From: Eumeta japonica
Taxonomy: Eukaryota; Arthropoda; Insecta; Lepidoptera; Psychidae
Assembly (NCBI GenBank): GCA_005406025.1
Contig: BGZK01000890.1
Coordinates: 62,001 to 126,000 of the forward strand
Length of the DNA stretch: 64,000 nucleotides
Direction: 5' to 3'
Part shown: piece after piece, positions 13,792-26,735 of the stretch
Layout: the number at the start of each line of letters is the position of its first letter
Position numbering within the stretch: the stretch's first letter is position 1
The notes under the pieces: generated by a model
The model's database searches: none
What the model was told of the DNA's origin: nothing
What the model saw: only the letters and a program-made list of their open reading frames with translations
Position numbers and translations under genes: made by a program

Positions 13792-13812
13792 ATATATGTA
13801 TATATACATACA
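13701..13812. repeat. Compound (TA)n-(TG)n microsatellite
   Basis: A TA run to about 13770 passes into a TG run (13770-13791) and then TATATATGTATATATACATA. Long frames on both strands here encode only Tyr-Ile and Val-Cys/Thr-His alternation and are not genes. Confidence 0.95.
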
Positions 13813-15235
13813 AAACGAATACACATAATATACACATATACAAAGACTATCGTGAAAACTGCCAAAATAGCTAACCGGGAGCTCCAAAGCGACACCTTCC
13901 CGAATTTTTCGGAAACGTTCATTTATCTTAGCGGGAAGTTAATATTTACGCGACAGCGGACGGAGCCGCGGCCGCCGCTAGTCTCGCATCAAACGATTCG
14001 TACACACAAGGAAGGACAACGATGCGTTAGGGCTGTATTTATAGAAGTCGCTGGCATAAAACGCAACTAGCCCTATGCATTGGCACACGTCACCGTCTCC
14101 GGGCGCGAAACAGCAATATACGGAGCAATGGCAAAAATAAATTGATTTCTGTCTGATGAAAAGTATTTAGAAATTTTACAATTTTTTTTTTGTAAATAAA
14201 AAAATTGAAATAATCACCACGTTTCAATGCGCGAAATTTACACGTCTATTGTCTATGCGCATGAATTTGCGTTAGCTATATACCGTTTGTGAAGAGGTTA
14301 CTTGACTTCGACTTTGATTGAAGGACAGATATTTCTCTGTTTTGTCTGTCCGTAAAATTTAGCCTATCTGTTTAATCTATATGGATAATATTATTGTAAG
14401 CACTCTCCCGACTAAAGTTCACTATCCCGACTGGCGATCGTATTGACACAATAATGATATTTTAAAATAGATTTGAAAAAAAAACCTACATCTTTTGAAA
14501 AGCGAGCAGTTGTTCTAGAAACCTTGTTGGTATCTACATCTCATTTTGTCCGAAATCGAGTTCACACATACGCATCACAATAAAACGTGACTATACATAC
14601 ATGCATGCATAAGAGCGTCAGACCGATGATGAATCATTAAATCATCTTACGAAGGTATCATCAACGTAACCTTCATGGAAATCAATCGAGCGACTTTTGT
14701 ATAAATCACTCACATACGGACTGGATGTGATTTTCATATTAAAAAAAAAAACTACATATGTAACTGCCCTTAGACGTCTCCCCGCGTCTACCGCAACATC
14801 GAAAACGTCTGTTAAACATTTCATTATTTGTATGGTTACTAGGCGGACCCGCGATAATAACTTACACATTATATGCGTATTATGCTTTCAATAAATTCTC
14901 TAAGGCTGTTGTTTATTTTCTACCGTTTATGTTACAATTAAAAATTCGGAAACTGATATAAAAAAAAAAAACTGTTTTATTATTTCTTATCAATCTACAG
15001 CGGGACAAGCGTGGTAAAATCGAGCCGAAAGCACACAGCCACAGGAATTGTAATATGTGAAGTTTTTGAATAGTTATTTCGAGAAGAAAAAAACGACAAT
15101 TGTTACTTCAAACATGCCGAGCTCGTTGCAACAAAGTATCCGATGCTGCGATGATCATACGATTGTCGCATAGACACCAATTCCGATTGCTAATCCCGGC
15201 GTAACGCCGTTAATTTTTTTTGTCGAATCGCTTCT
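13813..15235. other. Non-coding interval with a GC-rich retroposon-like motif
   Basis: GCGGACGGAGCCGCGGCC at about 13956-13973, followed by GCTAGT, resembles the GC-rich head found in several lepidopteran retroposons, here in minus orientation. The rest is AT-rich without a supported gene. Confidence 0.4.
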
Positions 15236-15375
15236 TCAATCCTGCGACGGCGGCGCACACGCAGCGCGGCCGAAACGATTTCGAGACGTTACGTGTCGCG
15301 GCATAGACACGGCAGAGGATACAGCGGCGGGCCGCGAGTTAGGGGCGGAGCGGGCGAGGGTCGAGAGGGGGGCAT
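15236..15375. other. GC/CpG-rich patch
   Basis: About 140 bases of CpG-rich DNA stand out from AT-rich surroundings. They lie inside a minus-strand frame (15236-15556) whose translation is low-complexity and unrecognised. A promoter or regulatory island is possible but unsupported. Confidence 0.35.
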
Positions 15376-15552
15376 GTTTAATACAGCAGCATTTTGTATG
15401 CGCATTTATATGAAAAAAGTTGACTCGATTTAAATAAACACACGTACTGCAGGCGCCCGTTTTAGACGAGCGGTCGACGCGACGAAGTGCTGATTTGTCC
15501 TCGTACCGACGCACACTTTTTACATTTTTAAGTTTATACACCAAAAGAAAGT

Positions 15553-15653
15553 TCATGAATTCTAATACCTAGGAATGGGTATTTGTAGGTACATATTAGA
15601 ATTCATGATGTCCTTAATTTTTTTTTAACTTTTTTTTATATTAGAATTCATGA
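15553..15653. repeat. Inverted plus direct repeat of a 15-mer
   Basis: TCATGAATTCTAATA (15553-15567) is the exact reverse complement of TATTAGAATTCATGA (15594-15608). The latter is repeated directly at 15639-15653 with a similar T-rich stretch after it. Confidence 0.75.
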
Positions 15654-17199
15654 TCTCCATAGTTTTTTTTATGTAACTTTTAATTTTATAATGATCATCC
15701 GTACGCCTGTCCCCCATCCGTTAATATTACAGTATTACGAGCTTGTATATATTATATTTTGGTAACATAATACGTGACACACCTCGGCCAATACGAGCCT
15801 CGAATGATACACATGGATCTTTCAATTTTACAGCATGCTATAAATTTTCGTATCAACGAAGTTATTATTGTTGTAGCGATGATGTCAATAATAAACCACA
15901 AAACGCAATATACCATAAGTTCGAAAATTTGCGCTAAACCGCATGAAATACCTACGGTCTTTCTAAAGTACAACTGACTATACTTGAAAATAAAAAATAA
16001 AAAAATTATAAAGTATCAAGAATTAACAGTCACGCTACACCCACGTGAACAAAGTCAGCCATATTGCCACCATACCCCCCACCCCAGCCTTCTTTATTAA
16101 TAACAAAAATAGAAACTAGCAACTTAAGTCACAGACAAAACATAATTGCTTATGTTACTATGCACATAACAAAAACGTTAATTTGTAAAAATTAAAACTA
16201 TTACAAGAACGGTAGCTTAATTATTTTATACAAATAAATATAGATATTAATTCGTATTGAACGCAAATCACAGGCTATGTTTGAATATGGGATACTTTAA
16301 AAACCAGAATTTACAAAATGTCATTCGCAATATTGTAAATAAAGCAATAAAAACAAGAAAAACACAAGATTCACGTTAATTGCGTGGACTGCATGCAAAT
16401 CAACTTCAGTTTTTTTTTCGTATCAAATCGCTTAAAATAGTTTTCAACCTTAAACGGTTGATTGTGCATGTTTGATTGATTAAATAATCCCTATGAGATA
16501 TTGATAAAAAAATAATGAGCTAAGCTTACATATTAGAAGTGGGTGCTGAAATTACAACGTATAAAATATCTATTGTTATTGAGATCTAAAGAAAAATTAA
16601 ATACGTATTAAATCAGTGTATGTGTAAAATCATTTATTTTATTTAATGGAACAAAAGGTTCTATTAAATAAAATAAAATAAATTCTTTGGTCTGTCAACC
16701 CGTCTCTGTCCCCTGGCGCAATCTATGATATGTATTTGTAAGATACTATATTATCTAGAATAGATAACAATTTCTTGACGTTTAATATTGTCTATATAAC
16801 ATATAATAATTCATTTGTTTTCAAACGAACTAATAGCTTTGAATAATATAAAAAATAAGTAATTTTAAACTTATGGAAAGTGATTTTATCAGCTTTGCAA
16901 TATTTATGTACGTAATTCTCACAATATATAAATAAGCAGGTAATCATCTTAATACAAATACACGACCGATAATTTCGAAGTGGGCCCTCTCACTAGCGCC
17001 TACTTTACCCACTGGTTTAACTAAAATGGGGCCATTTAGAACGCTTTCAAAGCTACCTATATAATATATATTCCGATAACAACATATAATTAATTATTTT
17101 CCTCTGTATGGGGAAATACATATTTCGTTTTATGGTAGAAACGAAAAACTAAAAAAAAAACGTTTCAAAGGCCCCATAAATAAATTGTTCGTAATAAGT
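15654..17199. other. AT-rich non-coding interval
   Basis: No gene, RNA or bounded repeat recognised. A C-rich run, CCCCCCACCCC, lies near 16075-16085. Confidence 0.5.
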
Positions 17200-17219
17200 C
17201 ACGACTATTAATAGTCGTG
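17200..17219. repeat. Perfect 20-bp palindrome
   Basis: The half-site CACGACTATT is followed directly by its reverse complement, with no spacer. The flanking bases do not extend the symmetry. It could be a dimer-binding site or chance. Confidence 0.7.
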
Positions 17220-17275
17220 TGAAGGAAAACCGTAATCACAAGCCAGTGGTTAGCGTTTCAAATAGTAAAAACGAA

Positions 17276-17322
17276 ATTATATGTAACATCGTTAAATTAT
17301 TATATGTAACATTCGTTAAATT
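17276..17322. repeat. Two-copy tandem repeat
   Basis: TTATATGTAACATCGTTAAA and TTATATGTAACATTCGTTAA lie end to end, differing by a single inserted T. Confidence 0.7.
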
Positions 17323-18335
17323 GTATTGCTAAGTTAATGTAAATAAACTACAATATCACCTTTGAGAAATGTAATGTACAAATGTTGGCCGATGTTGGGC
17401 AAAGCCGGAGGTGTGCAGCTAATGACAATAGTAACAACAGAAGCGACTCGTAAAGTAATACGAGTGTCACAATAACAACACGATAGGTTCCACGCAATGT
17501 GCCTCGGGCTGAATAATTAATCCTGAAATTACTAAAAATGTAACATTCAAGCATCCAAGTTCAAATTTATGGCGTTATAGAAGCGATTGCAGTAAAGACA
17601 CGAGCATCTTATACTAAAAAATTACATATTTAAAATATGTATACAAAACACAAAAACATACATCACCAGTCCAATCAAAATAATGTCGTAAAGGCGCGAT
17701 TAGTGCTAAACAAATAAAACGTTTAAAATCTTTAGCACTCATTTCCGTATTATAAAAACGGCTGATTTTAATGGAATCCGTGAGAGTGTGGCTAGCGCTA
17801 AAAACAACAAGAGTCAGACATGCAAAAACGCCAAATACGATACGTTGTGTTGCGAATCGGCGGATTGAGATAAAGTCGGAAAAGCGTCGCTAGTGCTGAA
17901 AAAGTAATAAAAATAAAATATACAAAGTATCAAAGGTCGGCGGTCGCGCTACACTCACGGAATCCGACGTCGCCGCACGGTTTCGTAATGCGCGCACGGG
18001 CGCCGCGCACAACGTCCTAACTCGCATTTTACCTGAATATTAAATCGTTCTTGAGAATAGATTAGTTAAAGTAAATACGATCCGTTAAAATAAAATATCA
18101 TATCGGTCTCAAACTGGAATTCACTAGGCATTGCTATAGGAATCGATATGTATATACTTCCACAAATATAACACAAATAAAATATAAAGTTACGCCCGTT
18201 TCGTACAATTTTGTACAATTCCAAAGTTTAATGCATATAAGGCTCATATACGATGTATGTAACTTGGAAAAGGGTAACATTTTTTTATTATATATCATAT
18301 GGGGATTTTATTCAAGAAGCAATTGTTTTATTTTT
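17323..18335. other. Non-coding interval
   Basis: No supported gene. A CpG-rich patch is present at about 17935-18020. Confidence 0.45.
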
Positions 18336-18723
18336 AAGCTATTGCATAGCTTCTATCGCGGGCCTTGAGCGTGAAGACCGAATCCAGAAATTCTGTAACG
18401 AAAATAACCTAACAGCCCCCACTCCGACCGGCACAGCGGTGATACTTTTTACTTTTGCCATCTATCGATGAATAGCAGAACTTTTAATGACTTTTTTGAA
18501 ATATCACGCTTGTCTCTTTAGTTCAGCAATTTGCCTCTAGGTGGCATTGGTTGTATCGGCGTTACTGCGCATGCGTAATCTCCCTCTTCGCCCCGCAATC
18601 TGGTGACTCATGCCTGCTTAGAGTTTCGGCGTTAGGGAACCTCCTCAAAAAAACTACAGCATAAATAAAATAAATAAATAATAATAATCGCATAAGTTGA
18701 TAAAAAATACTATGCAATAGCTT
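18336..18723. repeat. Possible inverted-repeat element
   Basis: AAGCTATTGCATAG (18336-18349) recurs as its reverse complement at 18710-18723. The sequence just inside the left arm (CTTCTATCGCGGGCCTTGAG onward) has higher complexity than its surroundings and looks like a dispersed lepidopteran repeat. The left arm is itself nearly palindromic (GCTAT-TGC-ATAGC), which weakens the case for true terminal repeats. Confidence 0.35.
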
Positions 18724-21700
18724 TACTGCGGCAGTCCCCGACTTTTAGACAACCGTGTTTGCCATTAATTTCAGCATGAGATGGCATCTGCTGAATATAT
18801 TACGAATACATTATACATTTAATAAAAATATCCATTCACGTTCAATTATTTTCAGTAATCCCCAAAATTACGTAATGAATGGAAATGAACTAATACGATT
18901 TTATAATAAATAACAACTGTCATTTATGACTTTAAAAATTGTTTCCAACTATTTACTACAACGTTGTTTACTATATTATTTTGAATATAGTTTAAAAAAA
19001 ACATTACCATATTAAAATTAAGACGCATTTACATATGTTACAACTTGAACCGACCGATAAACAGAAGGACATTACTCTTCCATATTTTCAAAGCAATAAG
19101 GTATTATTTTAATTTCGAACAAAATTAGTATTCTGGTAGCGGTTTTGACTTGCAACTCTCTACATTTAGTGCGTGTTAAGTAAAGCAAGCAAACGAAACG
19201 AAGCCGGCTCGAGGGCACAGGGCTGTCAACGCGCTAACAATTAAAAAATTTAAACTCAATTAATATTACCAATAGATTTATATACTAAAGGTATTCTTTG
19301 ATACATTGTTATGACTGTATCTAGAATAAATACCACGGTGAATTTTGAGTGGACTTAGAAGTGCAACGGATATTTTTGACATTTGATTCAAGAGGACGAA
19401 GTGGTCTCTATCGAACTTGAAAGACAAGTGCATAATAAATACATCTCATTCTCTTTACATTACGTACCTCTCCCTTGGTTACAGGTCAAATACGACAGCT
19501 GGTGGTGTTATCCTATGAAAAAAAAGACTGTCCAACAATTGAAATCACTCACGGAAAGAAAAAACAAAATGGATATCAAAAGTACAGTAAACTCAATATT
19601 TATCTGAGTTAGAATAACTTGTATGTAATTACTGTTATTATATTTTTTTGATACACAAACAGTATTGATCAAATAATGCTATTATCGAATCCTACGTCAG
19701 TCGAAGTTGAACGTAAACGTCTGATAGTAACTACGAGAGCATCAGACTTTCAATTATATTTTTACTATAAATATCGCAATGACTAATAATTAAAAAGGAA
19801 AAAGTGCTAAGTTCTCTAAGAATACAAAACATCAACTTAGTATATTTCAACATCAACTTAAAATTTCTAATACTATTCAACTGCGAGAATAATAAAAATC
19901 ATTCTTGATTTTCAAAAAAAAAATCGTAAACAACAAACATGAATTGTAAAAATACATAAAACTAACAAACGAACGTCATTAATAAATAATTACTTTGTTA
20001 CATTAAACTTTTATCAGTGTTCGATTTGTTCACACATTGTTATTCATATACAAGCAGATCCACTTACATAAATGTAATTATATCGTAGGCTACGTACGAT
20101 AAACACGCATGGTAATAACAAATGAGTGACATTCTTATCAGATAGTGTATTACATTGAAGCGTTAACTGAAGACTTGGCGAATAATAATAGTGTGCAATT
20201 GATACTGATAGGAATTTATAAATTGAATGACTGACTGACTAAAATAACAACCTTTAGAAGAGACTGCATTTGAAATCGTCGAAAATATGTTTTTCGAAAG
20301 CATTTTCTTTTAAGAAAGCATTTTTTTTAACATTTTTAGCTGTCAATAACCATACAAATATGGCTGCGTGAACGGTCATATGTAATTTTTAATATTTCAA
20401 AGAATAAAATAATAATAATAATATTTTAGCGATCGGTAACCCTGCGACTTCGCGGCGAGTATGCCCCTGTCCGATATTTTTTCACCGAAGCACAAAAAAA
20501 ATTGTGGAGTAGACATTTCACGTTAATTATATAAAAAAATATATACATATATATATATTTAATCGACATTTCCGATTCACTAGCGTCAGCTACGTGGACG
20601 AATCAATTTTAAATGCATCCATTCGGGTTTTAATTTTATTTATAAGCATATATTTGTTTACGAGAGACGAACCCGTTTCGGATTTCCACGTATTGTTGAC
20701 GCATGAACACATTATACATTATGCGTTTCGTTTTTCCCGAAAAAAGAAATAATCTTTTAATCAAAAATAAATAAGTCAGCTATTTCGTGTAGAGTAAGCA
20801 GTTTTTTTTTTTCAATTTTAATAATCCCGTCATAAGATTAATTCACACGAAAGGTCCGCAAAAGGAAAAAGGTAATAAACAATTTTCAGACGTCATGTTC
20901 TTGACTTACACGTTTATTTTTATGTGACCATAAAAAAGTAGGCGGTTTTCCTGAAGAAATTTGTAAATACTTAAACGAGACTTCCTAAGCAGACATAGAA
21001 GGCACTAAAGACTCGAATCTTGGGCGAACTGACTCATGGTTTTTAATTCAGTTAAAACTAAACGTTTCAGTCCTTGTCTCGCTGTCTATGGTTATGTGGT
21101 CACCGCGTCTGTGGCTTCGGTTACTAGCAGCACTCAATTCGCACTATCTTATCTGCACGTAAAATTATTCTGGAGGGATAAGCATCTGTGGCGAGGTGAT
21201 ATAGATTTATCGAAAGTTACAAAATAACAATACAAAGTGTAGAGAGGCTTTTTTTATATAAACGTACGGTCTGCACTGATTGCGAACAAAAACGGAAAGG
21301 TCCCGAAGGTTGTGAAAGCTGTTTGCAAAAAGCGAGAGCATTTAAATATAGCTATAGCTTAAGCTTATGATCACATTTTTGCAGTTGATTCCGTTTAACT
21401 GTGATATCGACTGCACGTAAAAGAAATTGAAAAATGCATTTAAAATTAATATGAATGTGATTTATAACGCAATCGTGGATAGAGAGGATAGTCTTAAAAT
21501 AGATTAAAAAAAAAATATTGATTATACAACGCGTAGAACCTCAGCTCTTCGTATATAGCGCCTAACGCACACGCGTTAACGCGTAACAGGATGTGCACCC
21601 GCGATCCTACTTTATTTTATCCGCTTTGTATCGTTGTATATACGTTGCCTTCTTTTACACCACTCCACGTCGTCGAAATGTATATCTCTCTTTCTCTTTC

Positions 21701-23505
21701 TCTGTACTTTATACCTGTAAGTTTCTTTCTTTCTTGTGTAATGAAATATGACTGAGCGTGACGCGTCCTTGAAATTACGCTTACATTCTCGTTCAATTAT
21801 CGATTATAGAATCGTAGCCTAAGAAGTTTCACATTTTAAAATTGATATTTAGATAACAACTTAAAACAATTCAGTGTCAAAATTCATTTCCATTTAAAAG
21901 AAGACTAATAACACTAATTTCTTCGCTTTTTTACAGTAAACTATTTCTACTGAAAGAAAAAAAACATGTCTATGAAACGATCGTCCAGTTGCTTTGAAAG
22001 TAGGCCGAGAAGCGTTAATCACAATTTAAGTAGTCGGTTAACGAGTTAATCGTGTCGTACGGACGAACGGTCCTAGCGAGTCTGGTTACTTCCATCGGGG
22101 CATTTGTCTAAAACTTAGATATAATCTTCGGAACCGTATTAAGCGCTTCCAATTTTCCAACTAATGCCTCTTTATAGAAACAGGTAATATTTTCCGAGTA
22201 ATTCCCACCGTTTAGGCTGTAATCCTCTCCACGGCTCTCGCAGTGCGCGGCGCGAGACCGAGAGGGACGAGGCGTTCCGTCCCGTACGCACTCTATTTCA
22301 AGCTAAGTACCTCCCCCCAACCCTCGCGCCGCAGAAGGGTTCCCTGACGCTTATTCGTAAGTAGCTGACAATATATAACGCATTATCTGATAATACATTG
22401 TAAACATTTATTTTGGGCCGGCCGTTTGCTCGATACGGTCAAAGTAATGATGAATATTTTAAAATGTTGTTCATGTAAAATAAATATTTTTATATTAATC
22501 AAACCATCCTTTCAAAAGAATACAACAAAACAATACAATAACTTTAAAAATACAATATTTAATGTGGTAAGACTATCAATTTTCGTCATACATATATGGG
22601 AATGAGTACACAGAAAAACATTGTTTGAAATCCCAATCACGGACTCCGTACAATATTAACATTGTGTAATACAACAATGTATTACAAAGTTAGAAATGAT
22701 TTATATTATATTTCATACGGATCTTGTAACTAGAAGATGAAGCCTTAGCGACGACGGCGCCCTCTCGTGGAACAAGCGGACGATGCGCGGTCGGCCGGTA
22801 TAAAACGCGTTCCGTGTCTCGACAACTCACACCTATCCTTACAAATCCGCATGTAACGAGCACTGTGCGCGAACGGACACTCCCGTAACGTTTATGGAAA
22901 CGCGTCATAATCTATGACCATCGCGAATGTGTCATCTGCCGTCGTGCGCGTGCGTTACGTATTCCGATGCGCCCGATTGTATTATTCAAATATGTTTTGA
23001 ATCGACGACGGGTTTAATAGCGGCCGTCGCATCAATCACGTGCCGTGTAGCGAAATCGAATTATATTTTACAGATTTCATCATACGATAATTTCAACTGT
23101 GCGCTCCTTTCAATCGTAATTGGGTATTATATAAAAATGGAATTGTTTGACGCGCACCGGCACACAAAAGTACCTGATTTTCGTTTGTATACAGTTAGTT
23201 GTTACACAGAAGTAACCATGCCAATATTAACAAGAAATAATTCGACAATCTGCATACATAATTTTTATTATTTGTGAAATTTTCTTTTGTAAGTAAGACT
23301 GGCCGTCTTTCCCTCTCGCTTCGATAGGCGTTACGGGTTATGCAAGTAAAATGAAAAAAAAAAAAATAAACAAAAGTGTATGGAATACAAAAATAAACAG
23401 TTTAAAACCAATCTACAAGTAATTCAGCTACGAACCTGTCAAAGTCCCGTACTGACGCGTGCAGTAGTTTTTAGCTGGGGTCCGGTTGATTGACAAATGG
23501 TTTTC

Positions 23506-23508
<3 letters not shown>
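18724..23508. other. Non-coding interval
   Basis: Mostly AT-rich. A small hairpin at 22665-22686 has 9-bp arms and a 4-base loop. CpG-rich DNA lies at 22195-22350, and pyrimidine-rich TCTTT repeats near 21680-21740. Frames at 19383-19607 and 22927-23277 on the plus strand lack recognisable domains and are not called as genes. Confidence 0.45.

Positions 23509-23537
<29 letters not shown>
23509..23537. repeat. (AC)n microsatellite
   Basis: An uninterrupted AC dinucleotide run of about 29 bases. Confidence 0.95.
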
Positions 23538-23539
<2 letters not shown>

Positions 23540-25180
23540 TAAATTTAGATTATAGTCTTATGCTCTTATCCCACATCACTGCATGCATGCCATACATCGT
23601 TTTAAATAGATTACAAAACGCACAGCAGAGACACCTGTCTTTCTGTCCTAATCTGATGGACGTAGCATACACTTTTTTAATATTCTTGAAATTCGTTCAC
23701 TTCGATACAATCTTATGCATAACACGACTTTGTACATTAATTAATTCTACGTGTTCTATCGTTTTTATGACGATATATGAATATCCCGTAAATATTTGGC
23801 GGAAAATAAAAAAAAAACATAGTGCGCTGTGATTTTTTTTTATTTTGGCTAAAATTTTTAAAGTTTTTCCGCCTCTACTTAGACTTTGCCATGCCTGATA
23901 CGACCGATAGTGGTGTACCCGCAGTCGTTCACGTCCAATGCTCCATAAAACACTGCATCAGCACAACAGTACTAACTCATAGATCATAGACAAAAAGGAC
24001 AAATTTAAGTCTGACGATGTTGGAGTATCAGGGCCCGTGATCTCGATAAATCGACACTATTCATCTATCATAGTAGGTGTCTTATATTATTATTTTAAAT
24101 GAACAAGTCTTACAAATCGTATAAATTGTGATTTATATAAAGGTCTCGTAAACCAGCTCTAAAGGTTTTGATGTAAATTTGTACTTTGATATGCGCTTTT
24201 CTTTTCAAATTTTATGCTGACATAAATACGATCAAAAAATATTTCTCTAAACGTTGCTTTATAGCGACAAATGACGACAATTCATAGAATTCCTTTGTTG
24301 GTTAGCTATTGGATAAAGAGCTGAGTTACTAGCACAGCTTAACCTAACGTTCTTAACAACAGACAGCCGTACATACCGTTTACATACCGTAAATTGGACA
24401 CAGCACCGCGTGACATCATTACCGTGCGAGCAGGTGACAGGCGAATTTCAATCTAGTGTTTATGTACGTCTAAAAAGTTATTGTTGCAAATGAATACTGG
24501 TAACTTTTTCTGAGGAAGGTCACGTATTCCCACGGCAAACTTGAAAAAAGCAGAGCGAGGCCCGGTTGCCTAGATGCTGGACGTTCATTACACTTCACTG
24601 TAAACAGCTTAAGTTCGAGCTGTCACCAAGTTCGAACAGTACACAGACAAGCAAATAAACAACTGTCATTTTGAAGCGTATGTAGGAAGATGATAAAGTT
24701 GCTAAAATTACACCTAGGAATTACTAACAAACCTACAGATTAAAAAGAAATTATTTTCTTTAGTAACTTACTCATTGGAATTAATATCATCAATACGAAA
24801 CAGCTAAATTTCAGCAATGTACACAGTATTTTAATATTTTATCACGCTTCGGAAAATACAAATGTATATACATTAGGTACTGGATTAACGTGTTTTTATT
24901 TTTAACTTTTTATTTTCCCGTTTAATATTTGATTTAACATTATTAGGCAATAACTTAGGGAATGATATCAAATACGAAATGTGGACGAAGAAAAATATAG
25001 GCCGTATATTGTTATAAATTAAATTTTAAACTTCTACTCCTTATGTTACAATTTTTTTTTCGTGCTTAAGGTGAAGAGAGATAGACCATCAATAGCTTAC
25101 ATCAATCATTCAATCACAGTTAAAGAGAAAGCAAAGCCTTTAATTCCGCTTTGCTCGACTAAGCGCAAATGAGCAGAAGG
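23538..25180. other. Non-coding interval
   Basis: No supported gene. The frame at 23497-23832 begins in the AC repeat. Its LNRLQNAQQRHLSF segment weakly recalls the C-terminal part of LINE reverse transcriptases, but this is too weak to call. Confidence 0.4.
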
Positions 25181-25400
25181 CGGATACTTACGCACCGGCC
25201 GGACGCCGGGGGGTGCGGCGCGGGCGAAGGGGGGGTTACCGATTTCATAGACATGTGACCGACCGAACGTTTTTTGTGCTTTTCTCGCGCTTTTTCTCTA
25301 TTTATCTCTCTCTCTCTATCTGTCTCTCTCTCTCTCTTTCAGACGCACTTTTTTTTTGTGCTTTTTTTTTTCCGCTTACACGATTTTTTTTGACCCGTAA
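25181..25400. other. GC-rich patch followed by CT-rich tract
   Basis: A GC-rich patch (about 25190-25240) with runs of G is followed by a CT-rich tract (about 25285-25345) that ends in TTTCAG, then T-homopolymers. The tract resembles a splice acceptor, but no coding sequence follows it. Confidence 0.5.
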
Positions 25401-26465
25401 TCGCGGCCTGAACCCGATGACAAATTAGATGAGAACTCTTATGAAACAATTGTTTATGGTTTAGCATAATCTTATAGATAACACAATAAAACGGTTAGGA
25501 AAAAAAATCTGCACACTAAACATTGCTGAGAAAAATAACTCCGGGGCATTATTAAAAACGTTGACGGAATACATTCGAATGGTTTTTAGAATTCGCGATT
25601 GTCTCTGTTTCTTTGCCTTTATTCGCGAAGTCCGCGAAAGCCTTCGACTTAATTCGATGATATTCGGTATGGTAATAGTCTATATCCCGAAATAACAGTG
25701 GGATACAGCGAATTATCCTGTTTCACAGCTATTTTGTTTTTAATTACGCACATTTAGAATAATAGAACCAGATTCGGACTCAGAAACTGGGCCGGGATTA
25801 GAATCGAAAGCGGGTATAAGATTAGAATCATTGTCAACGGCGTCTTCGTCGATGTGGAAAATGCGAGAATTCATTCAACGTCCGAGCGGGCGGTATCGCG
25901 GAAAAAAACTAGTATACAAACGAACATATAACGAATGAAGGTGGCCGAGTGGTCGAATATGGTTCGTATCCCGTTGCCCGACTAGCGGCAACCTGACGCG
26001 AATACGGACTTTATAAATCGACGATATTTCGAAGGTTTTTCACCTTTTTAAGGCTCAAGTCAGGCATACCGCGTCAGTCAACAGCCTGAATATAATTGTA
26101 ACCTTCTCATTGTTGTACTTTGATATTTTCAATACGAACTCGTATTGCGTATCTCGACCGCTATGTTTATTCACCTCCTAGACAACAGAGCTTTGCTGGG
26201 TGTCTTTCGTATTTGCTGTGAGAATCTGATAGCTTCTCACGGGAAAAGTTTCTTATATACATTTACAACTATATATACATAGGCAATATATGTAAACTGC
26301 ATAGAATGCAAATGTTAACCGTTACCTGTTCTCAACCTAATAATATCACGTAGTTCCATCTGGCTAATTGATGTCGTGTAGCGCCATCTGTTATTGAAAA
26401 ATTCCGTCAAGCCTACCGGTACTTCGACACTACTCTCAAAAGGATAGCAGCAATGCAATCACTTT
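25401..26465. other. Non-coding interval with degenerate GATTC-rich stretch
   Basis: Bases 25764-25835 are rich in GATTCGGA, GGGATTAGAATCG and GATTAGAATC motifs. On the opposite strand this resembles the degenerate GATTCC-like stretches near 36690 and 53620. No gene is supported. Confidence 0.4.
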
Positions 26466-26668
26466 AAAATCGTGTGAGATGGCGCTATAAAGCAACGAAA
26501 AGGCTTTTTCTTTTAGTAAAATGGCGTTTTTCCATAGAAAACATTTCCGTAAATAAACTTGAAAATCGATACCTCATCATCTTACGAATTGTCATAAAAA
26601 TCGATAAAACCGTTTCCGAGATACCGATGTATAAATTTCTACATATACTATGCACATTTGTCTCAATC
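26466..26668 (+). repeat. Dispersed repeat sharing GAGATGGCGCTA, copy A
   Basis: AAAATCG..GAGATGGCGCTA at 26466-26487 matches 36087-36108 at 20 of 22 positions. Downstream text (AATCGATACC..., then ATAAAACCGTTTCCGAGATA) is of the kind seen in LINE or SINE 3' regions. The two copies have otherwise diverged and boundaries are uncertain. Confidence 0.4.
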
Positions 26669-26707
26669 GGGATTGGGACTTATATATATAATATATGTTC
26701 CAATCCC
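26669..26707. repeat. Short hairpin
   Basis: GGGATTGGGAC (26669-26679) pairs with GTTCCAATCCC (26697-26707) with one G/T-type mismatch. The loop is an AT dinucleotide-rich stretch. Confidence 0.55.
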
Positions 26708-26735
26708 AATCACAATAGTCCCAATATATATATAT

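Noticed and set aside
13577..14070. Several long frames on both strands
   Set aside because: They translate the TA/TG microsatellite (Tyr-Ile, Val-Cys, Thr-His runs).
22927..23277. 116-codon plus-strand frame
   Set aside because: No recognisable domain, no codon pattern, no neighbouring exon; length is within chance for this amount of sequence.
23497..23832. Possible LINE reverse-transcriptase relic
   Set aside because: LNRLQNAQQRHLSF is only weakly similar to the LINE pattern and nothing around it supports it.
25285..25346. Splice-acceptor-like CT tract ending in CAG
   Set aside because: The following sequence is T-homopolymer rich and not coding; it is better seen as a simple repeat.
25940..25990. 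tRNA-like GGCCGAGTGGTCGAA with GGTTCGTATCCC
   Set aside because: The A-box and B-box-like motifs are too close together and no cloverleaf forms.
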